Source: CAWGYT01 sp963826795 (lineage in GTDB: Bacteria; Planctomycetota; Planctomycetia; Pirellulales; Pirellulaceae). Taken from it: 64,000 bases of DNA. The DNA lies in NCBI GenBank assembly GCA_963826795.1, contig CAWGYT010000015.1:202670-266669 (forward strand). The letters are read 5' to 3'. Under the pieces are notes generated by a model. That model saw only the letters and a list, made by a program, of their open reading frames with translations, had not been told where the DNA came from and searched no databases. Shown one piece after another: positions 1 through 9,057 of this stretch. Both the position numbers and the translations under genes were made by a program. How positions within the stretch are numbered: the first letter of the stretch is position 1; every line of letters starts with the position of its first letter.

Positions 1-1
1 C

Positions 2-2143
2 CGACCGCCAATCGAGTCCCCAACCTGTCCCCCCGAAGGCGATCTGCATCGTTTTTGGAATGCCGCGCTTCCTGCGCCCGAAATGGATGCAGTCGAAGTT
101 CACTTGCGTCAGTGCCCCACCTGCATGGCGCGGTACGAGGCATGCGATGAGGACAGTGATACGCTGATTCAGGCCCTGGCGTCGCTGCCGGGCGGACCTG
201 ACGACGAGCCCGGATTCTGCGAGTTGCAACAGACGCTGCTCGCACAAGCGGAATCATGTGGCCTGGGCGACTTGCCCACGCTGACGTTCGCGGGCGGGTC
301 GCCGCGGGCCGAATCGTATAATCCAACGCAACTGGCAAGCTACGAATTAATCGAGCTGATCGGCCAGGGCGCGACCGGAACCGTCTACCGGGCACGCCAT
401 CGGAACCTCGATCGCATCGTGGCCGTCAAGGTACTCAACGCCCACTATGTCGGGCGCGACGCGGAAGCGTTGCAGCGATTCCAACAAGAGATGCGAGCGG
501 TCGGACGGCTCGACCATCCTCACATCGTCCGGGCGACGGACGCGGGCGAGGATCGCGGACGGCATTACCTGGTAATGGAGTACGTCGAGGGAATCGACCT
601 CTCGCGATTGCTCCGACTTGCGGGACCCCTGCGTGTCGCGGACGCCTGCGAACTGGTCCGCCAAGCGGCGCTGGCGCTCGCATTTGCGCACGAACACCAG
701 TTGGTCCACCGCGACGTCAAGCCATCCAACTTACTCTTGACCCGCGACGGAACACTCAAGTTATTGGACCTCGGACTGGTGGGAAGTTTCGGCGACCATG
801 ACCCGCCCGCGGTGAAGGAACCGCCCAGTTTCCCGCACGGAACCGCGGACTACATGTCGCCAGAGCAATGGACGCATTTCGAATCAGTGGACGCCCGCGC
901 CGACATTTACAGCCTGGGTTGCACACTCTACAAGCTGCTGACCGGCCGGCCCGTCTTTCCAGCCGCTCGTCACGACTACGCCGCCAAAATGCGTGCTCAT
1001 CAGTCGACGGTGCCGACGCCGGTCCGGAGCCATCGTCCGGAGGTCCCGCTCGGACTCCAGAAGATCTTGGGCCGAATGCTTGCCAAGAACCCATCCGAGC
1101 GGTACCAGTCGGCGGGGGATGTCGCGGAGCATTTGTCGGCTTACGTGGACGGGGCGAGACTGGCTTCCATCGCGGCCCGCTTGGATGGCGTCTCGCGGGC
1201 AGCGTTGCAGTCGCTCGCCGAAGAATCGACCGTCACGGCACTTCGCCGACCCGCACGCGTCCATCGCCGCTGGTTATTACTCGCGGCCGCCAGCGCGGTC
1301 CCGGTGGCGGCGTGGTGGTGGCGAGGTCAGGCTCCGGCAGCTCGGCGGTTGCGGACTGGGAACTGGCGACCGCTGCAAGTTGCGGCCACTCCTGAAAGCT
1401 TTCCGGCACTTCCCCAGTCCGACTCAGTCCTGTCCGCGGCGGCAGCTAAGACCGTCGAGACGGACTCGTGTGTGCTGGAATCACACGCTCCCACCTTGTG
1501 GGAACTCGGCTCACCCGTGACGGGCCGTTTCGCCTTGCGCACGGATTTCGCCTGCCAAACCGAAAGCGAACGAGTGGGCCTGTTCTTCAAATACCGGCCG
1601 TTCAAAACACGCGAGGGACGTGCGTATCCTTTCCAGGTCATTGAGTTCGCACGTCCATCACCGGAAGCGTCTCGCCTATTTTGGAGCCGTTATTGCTTTT
1701 ATGAACGTTCCGATGGCGGTTATCGCGAGGAATACAAGCCCTGGGCGGAACTGCCGGTTGCACTGCCCGCTGGTCTACCCGAGGCGACCCTCGAAGTTCG
1801 ACTCGGACTGGTGGGCTTCCCCGAAGTCGTTTGGAATGGTCAGTTGATCAAGGCAAGTGAGTGGGACCAGACATGGGAATCGCGACAGATGTCGCAACTG
1901 ACCCGCGATGAACTGGCTCGCGCTTACCTGGGTCGCTTGGGTATCTTCCTGCGTGGCGCGGGTCGCGTTCTCCCACATGGCACTCGCGTATCTGGCTTGA
2001 AAGGTCGCACTTCCGATGGCATCCACTCGAAAGCTCATTTATCGTCATCGCTCTGGTTTCACGATTGTGGAACTCTTGGTCGTGATCGCGATCATTGGAG
2101 TCCTCGTCTCCTTGCTCTTTCCGGCACTCAGTTCGGTGCGTGA
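2..2143 (+). CDS. Zinc-finger Ser/Thr protein kinase with one TM segment (5' partial)
   Basis: This is a membrane-anchored eukaryotic-like protein kinase of the planctomycete type. The reading frame is open to the left edge of the window and the codons before the ATG at 83 read like an anti-sigma-type zinc finger (CPPEGDL, then HLRQCPTC), so the real start lies outside and 83 is internal. Numbering from 83, the kinase domain spans about 88-350, with a Gly loop GQGATGTV at 94-101, the catalytic Lys in VAVKVL near 116, HRDVKPSN near 209, DLG in place of DFG near 230, and an APE-like SPEQW. A hydrophobic segment near 396-412 should cross the membrane and is followed by an extracytoplasmic domain of about 250 residues of unknown function. 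The last 45 or so codons overlap the next gene and do not look like protein. The +1 frame ends at a TGA at 1998-2000, 15 bases before the next ATG, so a small indel near 1925-1968 is likely. Confidence 0.88.
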   Translation, partial: RPPIESPTCPPEGDLHRFWNAALPAPEMDAVEVHLRQCPTCMARYEACDEDSDTLIQALASLPGGPDDEPGFCELQQTLLAQAESCGLGDLPTLTFAGGSPRAESYNPTQLASYELIELIGQGATGTVYRARHRNLDRIVAVKVLNAHYVGRDAEALQRFQQEMRAVGRLDHPHIVRATDAGEDRGRHYLVMEYVEGIDLSRLLRLAGPLRVADACELVRQAALALAFAHEHQLVHRDVKPSNLLLTRDGTLKLLDLGLVGSFGDHDPPAVKEPPSFPHGTADYMSPEQWTHFESVDARADIYSLGCTLYKLLTGRPVFPAARHDYAAKMRAHQSTVPTPVRSHRPEVPLGLQKILGRMLAKNPSERYQSAGDVAEHLSAYVDGARLASIAARLDGVSRAALQSLAEESTVTALRRPARVHRRWLLLAAASAVPVAAWWWRGQAPAARRLRTGNWRPLQVAATPESFPALPQSDSVLSAAAAKTVETDSCVLESHAPTLWELGSPVTGRFALRTDFACQTESERVGLFFKYRPFKTREGRAYPFQVIEFARPSPEASRLFWSRYCFYERSDGGYREEYKPWAELPVALPAGLPEATLEVRLGLVGFPEVVWNGQLIKASEWDQTWESRQMSQLTRDELARAYLGRLGIFLRGAGRVLPHGTRVSGLKGRTSDGIHSKAHLSSSLWFHDCGTLGRDRDHWSPRLLALSGTQFGA

Positions 2144-2969
2144 AGCGGGCCGCAGAGCGTCGTGTCAAAACAACCTCCGCAATCTCGGCTTGGCGACACA
2201 ACAATATGCGGAACACCATCGAGATGCGTTGCCCGCGCTGTGGCACACGAACCGGCAACGCCCTTGGCAAAACTTCTCGTGGCGAGTCAAACTGCTGCCT
2301 TATCTCGAATTGCAAAACGTCTACGACACATTCGACCTGAACGCCTTGCCCCTGGACCGGGAGAATCTCGCCACGGCACAGCTGGGAATCTCCATGTTTG
2401 AATGCCCCTCAACACCCGGTGCACCGCGCCGAATTGCATCGATCGGATACGCCGATTCGATCTACGAAGACTGCCAGGTGGCGGCGAGCGATTACACGGC
2501 GGTATTCGAAGTTCAGCTACCGGATCGACGCTTCCCGGCGCACGGCGCCTGGAATGGGGCGCCCGACCTGCAAATGGAGCTCGAGGCACCCGACGCTTCA
2601 CTGTCCGACCGCCTGAATCCTTCGACGCGCCGTGTCCCTGCCTCGATGGCCGGAATCCGCGACGGCTTGAGCAACACGATTCTGGTTGTGGAGCAGGCGG
2701 GCAAGCCAAGCCACTTGGGAATTTCTGTACCGCGTACGGTTGACGAGCCGTCGGAAGGACCTTGGGCAACGGCCGAATACTCGACATTTACGGGAGAAGG
2801 AATCAACCGCGATAACCAGCAAGGTCCGTTCGCGTTTCACAACTTGGCACAGGTCGTCATGTGCGACGCGTCGGTACACGCGCTGTCCGCCGAGATCGCA
2901 CCCGCGGTGCTCCGGGCACTGATGACGGCCAATGGCCGCGAAATCATCCAGGACAACGACTGGCGATAG
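2016..2969 (+). CDS. DUF1559 (SBP_bac_10-like) pseudopilin-type protein
   Basis: This is one of the very common planctomycete proteins that start with a type IV pilin-like leader. The N terminus has a short basic region ending in Gly, then FTIVELLVVIAIIGVL, which gives the prepilin peptidase site G|F with the conserved Glu at +5 and a hydrophobic helix. The DUF1559 body follows, with REAGRRASCQNNLRNLGLA near 45-65. The usual C-terminal H-X-G type box is present in a variant form (FHNLAQVVMCDASVHAL), and the protein ends about 30 residues later. At 317 residues it has normal family length. It follows the kinase closely and may be cotranscribed with it. The family is known to be exported and abundant in planctomycetes, but no biochemical role is established. 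The family call is firm and the function is unknown. Confidence 0.93.
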   Translation: MASTRKLIYRHRSGFTIVELLVVIAIIGVLVSLLFPALSSVREAGRRASCQNNLRNLGLATQQYAEHHRDALPALWHTNRQRPWQNFSWRVKLLPYLELQNVYDTFDLNALPLDRENLATAQLGISMFECPSTPGAPRRIASIGYADSIYEDCQVAASDYTAVFEVQLPDRRFPAHGAWNGAPDLQMELEAPDASLSDRLNPSTRRVPASMAGIRDGLSNTILVVEQAGKPSHLGISVPRTVDEPSEGPWATAEYSTFTGEGINRDNQQGPFAFHNLAQVVMCDASVHALSAEIAPAVLRALMTANGREIIQDNDWR

Positions 2970-3061
2970 CGCGGCACATGCATCTCGCTTGGCGGCGGGG
3001 TGAATCGGCTCTACAATCGGGCTCGAAGCATGTCCGATCTCACCGTCCGCGCGTCGCAAAA

Positions 3062-4612
3062 ATGTATCTTGGCAGGTTTTCCCCAGTCGCTTTCTTGCTG
3101 CTGGCCGCCTTGGCGGTTGTGGGCCTGGCATCCTTTCCCTGCCCCGCCTCGCTGGACGCGGCCGAGGGTGCCTTTCCGCGCAAGCCGATCAAGATCATCG
3201 TCTATACGGGCGCAGGCGGTCCCATCGACATGACAGTTCGGCAGTTCGTGGACATCGCGCGAAGCTATACGGACGCCACGTTTGTCGTCGAAAACAAGCC
3301 GGGGTCGGGCGGAATCACCGCGATCGAGAAACTGCTGCAAGTTCGAGCCGACGGCTATACGCTTTTCGCCTGCACGAAATCGAACATCGCGCAGGTTGTT
3401 TCGGTGGGGCGGGAAGGCTACCTCGAGGCCTTGGACTGGCAGGCACTGCTGCTGATCGATCCGGAATGCGTGATCACGAACCGCACCAGCCGGGTCCCCG
3501 ATTGGGACGCGCTGCTCGAAGACGCCCGCCACAATCCCGACGGCCAGGTCTGGCTGGGACCGGCGAGCGGAGGACTTGACCATGTGATGGCGATGCAGAT
3601 CTGGGATCGTTTTGGCATCAAGGCCCGGTGGGTTCCTTGCAAAAGTGGCGGTGACGCCCTGGGAAAGCTGTTAGGCAAACAGGGAGTTGCGTACGTGGGC
3701 AACCCGGCGGATGCCGTCGGCAATCCCGACTTGCAGGTCAGTATTGTCTCGAGTCCCGAGCGATTGCCCCAACTGCCGAACACACCGGTCTTCTCGGAGT
3801 ACGGTGTGAACGACCTGAACGAACAATTCATGTGGCGCGGTTTCGCGTTAAAAAAAGGATGCCCTCCGGCAGCGACCCGATTCTATGCCAAGCTGTTCCA
3901 ACAGATCACGGAGGATCGTCAATGGCGAACTCGCTGGGAAAAGGAGGGCATCGAAGTCGTCTATCGCGGACCCAAGGCATTCACGGAAACGGTCGAAAAG
4001 GATCGCATCGAGTTCACGACCTACCTGAAGCGGCTGGGGATGGTCCCGCCCGACGCAAACGCCGCGCCGCCCAGCTGGCTGGCGTGGAGTGAGCTGCGCG
4101 GACTCGTGTTGTTGATCTCGGCGCTGGCGATTGGGGCCACCTTTCTCATCTCCCGCGGCGCCTGGGAGCGGTGCGGCCACCTTTGGATCCTGGCCGGACT
4201 GGTTGCCTTCGCCGGCCTGCTGTTTGTGCAGACGCTCACGTTTCCGCGTCCCGCTCAAGGTGTCGGGGCGGCAGCCGTACCCCGCCTGTGGATCATCGCC
4301 TTGCTGATCTTCGCACCGCTCGCCGCCCTCTCGTTTCGCACGTCCGTCACCGGACCGCCCGCCGACGCTCCGCGCCGGGTCGATCTCGTGCTGACGTTGA
4401 TCGGACTGCTCGCCCTCTATGTCGCGTTGACGGTCTTTGCGGGTTACTACGTCAGCTCACTCGTGTTTCTGTTGACGACCATGTGGATCCTTGGCGAGCG
4501 ACGTCCCGCGGTGCTGATTTCCGTGAGTTTCCTCTGGCTGGTCTTCGCCTATGTCACTTTTGCACGATTGCTGTTCGTTCAGCTTCCGTTGGGCCGTTGG
4601 TTTGAGTCCTGA
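3062..4612 (+). CDS. tctC: TctC-TctB fusion: solute-binding and small membrane subunit of a tripartite tricarboxylate transporter
   Basis: Residues 1 to about 35 form a signal peptide (hydrophobic FLLLAALAVVGLAS). Residues 40 to about 330 match the periplasmic binding protein TctC/Bug: FPRKPIKIIVYTGAGGPIDM near the start, then VVENKPGSGGITAIEKL and ADGYTLF. The rest of the 516-residue chain is hydrophobic and resembles TctB, with several membrane segments including the stretch around LLALYVALTVFAGYYVSS and the conserved C-terminal LPLG. In most bacteria these are separate proteins, so here the binding protein would be tethered to the membrane complex. The ATG at 3062 was chosen because it begins the signal peptide; an upstream extension is Arg-rich and unlikely. 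tctA follows after 86 bases. The substrate is probably a carboxylate but cannot be read from the sequence. Confidence 0.85.
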   Translation: MYLGRFSPVAFLLLAALAVVGLASFPCPASLDAAEGAFPRKPIKIIVYTGAGGPIDMTVRQFVDIARSYTDATFVVENKPGSGGITAIEKLLQVRADGYTLFACTKSNIAQVVSVGREGYLEALDWQALLLIDPECVITNRTSRVPDWDALLEDARHNPDGQVWLGPASGGLDHVMAMQIWDRFGIKARWVPCKSGGDALGKLLGKQGVAYVGNPADAVGNPDLQVSIVSSPERLPQLPNTPVFSEYGVNDLNEQFMWRGFALKKGCPPAATRFYAKLFQQITEDRQWRTRWEKEGIEVVYRGPKAFTETVEKDRIEFTTYLKRLGMVPPDANAAPPSWLAWSELRGLVLLISALAIGATFLISRGAWERCGHLWILAGLVAFAGLLFVQTLTFPRPAQGVGAAAVPRLWIIALLIFAPLAALSFRTSVTGPPADAPRRVDLVLTLIGLLALYVALTVFAGYYVSSLVFLLTTMWILGERRPAVLISVSFLWLVFAYVTFARLLFVQLPLGRWFES

Positions 4613-4698
4613 TGCGGGTCGTCGCCAGTCGCTCAAGGATCTTCGACCGGCGCCGCAGGGCGTCCACGACCGACCCGCACACACGCCGCGAGTAGAAT

Positions 4699-6183
4699 AT
4701 GGAACTGCTCAACGAACTTGCCCGGGGATTCGCTCTGATACTGGCCGTCGGTCCCCTGATTACGATTCTCGTGGGAGTCTCCCTCGGGATTCTGGTCGGG
4801 GCCATGCCGGGGTTGTCACCCTCGATGGGAGTCGCCTTACTCGTCCCGTTCACGTACACGTTGTCACCGACGATGGCGATCGTGCTGTTGACGTCCATTT
4901 ACCTGGCCGCCGACTACGGAGGCTCGATCACGGCAGTGACGATCAACACGCCGGGTACTCCGGCCGCCGCGGTCACCGCCTTCGACGGCTATCCGTTGAC
5001 ACTGGCCGGCAAGCCGGGGCTCGGGCTGGGCGTCTCCCTGGTCGCCTCGACGGTCGGCGGTTTGATTGGGACCTTGATCCTGATTTTTTTTGCCAAGCCC
5101 CTCGCGAATCTCGCGCTCACGTTCCAACCCGCTGAGTATTTCGCGATCGCCGTGTTTGGCCTGACCAGTGTCGCCAGCGTGGGCGGCAAGAGCGGGATTC
5201 GTGCGTTGCTGATGGCCGTCCTGGGGCTGTTGATCAACACGATCGGAAACGATCCCATCTCGGGTGTCAACCGATTCACATTCGGCGCGAGTCCCCTTTA
5301 CGATGGCTTCTCGTTGATCCCCGCTCTGATTGGATTGTTCGCCATCAGCGAGGTTCTCGCCCAGATCGAGGCTCGGAATTTACAGACCGTCAAGGTCACG
5401 GGTTCCGCGTCGGAATGGCCCACTTGGGTGGACTATTGGCGGCTGCGAATGACCATTCTGCGTTCCTCTCTCATCGGGACGGTGATTGGCATCTTCCCGG
5501 GTGCGGGCGCGACGATTGCCTCGTTCGTTTCGTACGATGTCGCGAAACGTTTGAGTCGCCATCCCGAAGAGTTCGGGCACGGCAGCCTGGAGGGAGTGGC
5601 GGCCGCCGAGGCCTCCAACAGTAGTTCGGTGGGCGGCGCGCTCGTCCCGCTGCTCACGCTGGGGATCCCAGGCAGTGCCTCCACGGCCGTGCTGATCGGC
5701 GCTCTGATGATCCACGATGTCGTACCGGGGCCTCGGTTGATCCACGAGCATCCCGAAATCGTCTATGGCTTGTTCGCCAGCCTGTTGACCGCAAATTTCA
5801 TGCTCTTGCTGCTCGGTGGCCTCGGCAGCCGGGTCTGGATTCGAGTCACGTCGATTCCCAAGCCGGTGCTTTATCCGATCATTTTGGCGGCCGCCGTGGT
5901 CGGAAGCTTCGCGGTCCGCTATTCGCTTTTCGACGTCGCCGCCTGCCTTGGATTCGGGGTTTTTGGCTGGCTCTTGCGACGTTTTGGATTTCCGCTGGTT
6001 CCGATCGTGCTCGGGATGGTTCTGGGCGGTATCATCGAGGAAAATCTCAGACAGGCCGTGCTGATCGGCGGGCCGTTGATCTTCCTGCGGCGCCCCGTCA
6101 GCCTCCTGATCCTGCTCGTCGCCTTGGCGTCCGCCTTGGTGCCCGTTTTCCAAAGATTGCGGCGTCGAAGGAGCACCTCATGA
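4699..6183 (+). CDS. tctA: TctA, large membrane subunit of a tripartite tricarboxylate transporter
   Basis: This is a polytopic inner-membrane protein of 494 residues, the normal TctA length, that forms the transport channel of a secondary carboxylate uptake system driven by an ion gradient. The family signature is clear in the first 100 residues: GAMPGLSPSMGVALLVPFTY, then IYLAADYGGSITAVTINTPG and AFDGYPLTLAGKPG. The second inverted half shows GTVIGIFPGAGATIASFVSY and EASNSSSVGGALVPLLTLGI, followed by PGSASTAVLIGALMIHDV. It lies 86 bases after the TctC-TctB fusion, so all three transporter functions are encoded side by side. Its stop codon overlaps the ATG of the next gene (ATGA), which implies translational coupling. 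The subunit call is certain and the substrate is unknown. Confidence 0.95.
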   Translation: MELLNELARGFALILAVGPLITILVGVSLGILVGAMPGLSPSMGVALLVPFTYTLSPTMAIVLLTSIYLAADYGGSITAVTINTPGTPAAAVTAFDGYPLTLAGKPGLGLGVSLVASTVGGLIGTLILIFFAKPLANLALTFQPAEYFAIAVFGLTSVASVGGKSGIRALLMAVLGLLINTIGNDPISGVNRFTFGASPLYDGFSLIPALIGLFAISEVLAQIEARNLQTVKVTGSASEWPTWVDYWRLRMTILRSSLIGTVIGIFPGAGATIASFVSYDVAKRLSRHPEEFGHGSLEGVAAAEASNSSSVGGALVPLLTLGIPGSASTAVLIGALMIHDVVPGPRLIHEHPEIVYGLFASLLTANFMLLLLGGLGSRVWIRVTSIPKPVLYPIILAAAVVGSFAVRYSLFDVAACLGFGVFGWLLRRFGFPLVPIVLGMVLGGIIEENLRQAVLIGGPLIFLRRPVSLLILLVALASALVPVFQRLRRRRSTS

Positions 6184-7565
6184 AGTTTCATCGCGAGCGT
6201 TGGCCGACCCGCGTCGGACTTCTCGTGCGTTGGCTGGCCGTCCTGGGAATCCTGGCCCTCGCGTCCCTGCTGCCGACCACTTCGAAGGCCCTCGAAACCA
6301 GCGCGTCGCTGGCCTACAGCTTCGCCGATCAGGATTCCGGTGGAGTCGCCGTCGTCGAAGTCGACGTCGCCAGCGGCAAAATCGTCGGCTCGAAAATCTT
6401 GCTCGACTCGCCCCAGTGCCTGCAGCCGCTTAAGGTTCGGCGCTCGGAAGAGTTCCAGGTCATTGCCGTCACGAATCTGACAGTGGAAGGGCCGCATCTG
6501 TTCCTGATTCCCCACGGCCGGCCGGACAGCTCGATCGTGGCTCATGGGCTGCCCTCGATTCCCGACGAGATCCGTCTGGCTGGCCCGCTGGCGTTGATCA
6601 GTTGCGAGGAAGACGTCGTCGTCTTTGTCGACCTCATGACGCTCCAGCCCAAGCGAATCGACCAGCTCGATCAGCTGCTGGACCCACCGGCGAATAAACC
6701 GGAGGACATTCACGTGGTGGCGGATTCTACCTCCGCCGTCGTCTCGTTTCAAAAGGACAGCAAGACTGGCAAGAAGAAGGGAAATCGACTGGTTGTATAT
6801 CAACTTCCCGCGGCCACGATCGCGGCCGATCTGCAATTACCGCGAGAACACCCCGAATTGCACTTCCCGGGAAATCTCAAGGAACAGGGACCTGGCCCGG
6901 AGGTCATCTACGTCTCGCAGCAGAATGACACGCTGTGCGTGACTCTCGATCTGTACGGGAGCCTCGGGCTGATGAAATGGTCCGCAGCTCGGCAAGGTCG
7001 TGTGGAAGATTGGCAAGAACTCAACATGGCGGTGAACGACACGTGGGGATCGGCATTCCCCGACCGGGCAACGGCGTTCACTCTGGGCAGTCGCGAGCTG
7101 TATCTTGTCACGAATGCCGGTGCCAAAGGCGGCAGCGTCCTGATTGACCTTGGATCTCGAAGCGTGCTATGGAAACGAGCCACGCCACCCGGGTTAGAAG
7201 CCCCCGTCTATTTGCCTACCTTACGCAAGGCCTTTTCCGTCTGCTCAGGTAAGACGAAAACCCGCGACGACGATGAAGTAACCAAGACGCTCAACCCCCA
7301 GCGCGAGCTGTACGTCTTCGACTTCAGCAGCGCACAGGCCGTTAGGGAGCAGCCGGTAAGTTCCTCCCCACTTCCGGGCTTTACCACCCAAATCGCGGCG
7401 GTGAGCTTGGATCCTCCCCGACTCTTGATTGCGACGGGTGAGAAGCAATGGGTGGAAGATGTCGAAATCGTGGATGCCAACAGTCTGGTGGTCTACGATC
7501 CGGTCCAACGCAAAATCCTGGACCAGCAACCTGCCGCGGGAAGGATTGGTCGGTTCGAACGTTAA
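6180..7565 (+). CDS. Exported protein of unknown function, propeller-like, coupled to tctA
   Basis: This 461-residue protein starts inside the last codon of tctA (ATGA overlap) and should be made together with it. The N terminus has basic residues and a hydrophobic stretch (VGLLVRWLAVLGILALASLL) that looks like a signal peptide or anchor. The remainder alternates short hydrophobic strands with polar turns (for example RLVVYQLPAATIAADLQL and RELYVFDFSSAQAVREQP), and phrases such as ELYLVTNAG recur, as in YVTN/WD-type beta-propellers. I do not recognise a named family. Its position suggests an accessory periplasmic role for the transporter, but this is inference. It ends about 150 bases before the next gene. 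Confidence 0.72.
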   Translation: MKFHRERWPTRVGLLVRWLAVLGILALASLLPTTSKALETSASLAYSFADQDSGGVAVVEVDVASGKIVGSKILLDSPQCLQPLKVRRSEEFQVIAVTNLTVEGPHLFLIPHGRPDSSIVAHGLPSIPDEIRLAGPLALISCEEDVVVFVDLMTLQPKRIDQLDQLLDPPANKPEDIHVVADSTSAVVSFQKDSKTGKKKGNRLVVYQLPAATIAADLQLPREHPELHFPGNLKEQGPGPEVIYVSQQNDTLCVTLDLYGSLGLMKWSAARQGRVEDWQELNMAVNDTWGSAFPDRATAFTLGSRELYLVTNAGAKGGSVLIDLGSRSVLWKRATPPGLEAPVYLPTLRKAFSVCSGKTKTRDDDEVTKTLNPQRELYVFDFSSAQAVREQPVSSSPLPGFTTQIAAVSLDPPRLLIATGEKQWVEDVEIVDANSLVVYDPVQRKILDQQPAAGRIGRFER

Positions 7566-7713
7566 CGCCGCGAGCATGACGGAGATCGCTGTTGGCTGGA
7601 GAACTCAGCACAACATGACCTGGCCCAGTCCGCCGAAAAGCACGCGGGTTCCTGCGGCCGATGCGTCGGCGGATTCGACTGTCGTGTCTCACGAATAGGA
7701 TGGGAGTCAACTC

Positions 7714-8316
7714 ATGCTGCAAACCTTCGAAGTGCGGTGGTTCTGTCGCGAGCAACCCCTGGATCTGGACACCTACTTCAGCCAGCACACCGAGCTGCAA
7801 GAACGCACGGACTGGTATGCCATGCCGTGCACCGCGAGTTGTGGCATTAAGATTCGCGAAGGAAAGCTCGAGACGAAGCTGCGTTGTGCGACCCTCGGTG
7901 TCCGCGACCTTTCCTGTGTTGTCGGCCGACTCGAGTCGTTCAAGAAATGGAGCCTTGAGTTTAGCTCCGGCGAAGATCCACCCTCGGCGGACGAACTGTC
8001 GGGTTCAGGCTGGCTGAATGTGGATAAGAAACGCTACTTGCAGCGCTACGAAGTGGCGGACACTCGCGTCAGTGCCGCGACCATCCGGCCGGTGTGCGGT
8101 TGCGAATTCGAGATGACGCAGTTGCGCGTGCAGGGTCGTTCGTATTGGACGGTCGGGTTCGAGGCGGTCGGTCCGTTCGAGGCACTGGAAGAGAATCTTC
8201 GGCGCGTGTCGGCGCATGTTTTTCGGCAGCGCGACATGCGACGGGCACTGTCAGCCGAGAATTCCTTGGGATACGCCGAGTGGCTTCGCGGACTGGGGAC
8301 GACCGACTCGACGTGA
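7714..8316 (+). CDS. Small protein of unknown function, possibly CYTH-like
   Basis: The protein has 200 residues, no signal peptide and no membrane segment. A GGGAG-like purine stretch lies about 7 bases before the ATG. The sequence has a repeated pattern of strands ending in charged residues: FEVRWFC, then RTDWYA, GIKIREGKLETKLR, FKKWSLEF and YWTVGFEAVG. That arrangement resembles CYTH or triphosphate-tunnel proteins, in which alternating Glu/Lys/Arg on strands bind a phosphate chain, but I cannot confirm the E-x-E-x-K signature, so the call stays open. A C-terminal helix follows. The gene ends 27 bases before the probable true stop of the YXWGXW gene on the other strand, so the two are convergent. 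Confidence 0.65.
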   Translation: MLQTFEVRWFCREQPLDLDTYFSQHTELQERTDWYAMPCTASCGIKIREGKLETKLRCATLGVRDLSCVVGRLESFKKWSLEFSSGEDPPSADELSGSGWLNVDKKRYLQRYEVADTRVSAATIRPVCGCEFEMTQLRVQGRSYWTVGFEAVGPFEALEENLRRVSAHVFRQRDMRRALSAENSLGYAEWLRGLGTTDST

Positions 8317-8342
8317 GCTCAGGGACACCGCGACCGTTCCTG

Positions 8343-9057
8343 CTAACGGCGCCCCCCGCCGCCGCCCCCTGATCGGCCCGGTCCGCCCGATCGGCCCGGG
8401 CCGCCGCTTCCACCCGCCCCTCGCGGTGACATGGCGCGGGCGGGCGAACTCGCGCGCGGCGAGATGCTTCGCGCCGGGGCGGACCTCGGCCCAGGACCGC
8501 TCGGGGCGGCACGAAACGCCGGGCGCGAGTTGCCGGGCGCGAGTTGCCGGTCGCGCGAGTTGCCGGGCGCGAGTTACCGGCGCGCGAGCGGGAGCCGCAC
8601 GGGACGGCATGGACCGGGGCGTCGCGAACTGGGGGCCAGCGGACCGGGCCGCCGCGGGTCGAGCCGTGCGCGACGGGGCAACCCGCGACTGGCTCGCTGG
8701 CGCCGCCGGGCCGCGCGCCGAGGGCGACGACAGGATCGCGTTGCGACGCTCGCTCACGGCCGAGCGGGGCTCGGGTTGGGAAGCCCGTCGAGGCCCGGGC
8801 AGGCCGCTGGCCGCCGAAGGCTCTGCCCGACTCCGAATTCGCTCGGCCCCCGGCGCCGTCCGTCCCCGGAGGGAGCTGACGGCGGGGCCGCGTGCTGTCG
8901 TGGCACCAGACGCCGTCGGCGCACCCTTGCGTGCGGCGCACCTTGCGCCCTCGCCTCGGGCGCTGTCGTCACGCCACGCCGAGACGAGTTGCCGGGACGG
9001 GAGGGCGCGACTGCGCCGGAGAGTTGGCGGCGTTGGCCCGTACCGTGGGGTCTCGGC
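8343..9057 (-). other. Probable out-of-frame C-terminal tail of the YXWGXW protein
   Basis: This very GC-rich stretch has no single long credible gene. All minus-strand frames give low-complexity Arg/Ala/Pro/Ser/Gly text, and good-looking pieces sit in different frames. One minus frame ends with the Gly-rich sequence SGGPGRSGGPGRSGGGGGGR followed by Arg and a TAG at 8343-8345, which is a typical end for planctomycete YXWGXW proteins. It therefore looks like the real C terminus of the gene at 9058-10785, separated from it by several small indels. A 14-base repeat inside (8523-8580) would itself shift the frame. The long plus-strand frames here are Arg-rich and are treated as spurious. Confidence 0.5.
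8523..8580. repeat. 14-bp tandem repeat, four copies
   Basis: The unit GCGCGAGTTGCCGG occurs at 8523-8536, 8537-8550 and 8553-8566, and with one change (TTACC) at 8567-8580. Two extra bases separate copies two and three. Because 14 is not a multiple of 3, each copy moves the reading frame, which may explain part of the broken tail of the YXWGXW gene. Confidence 0.8.
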
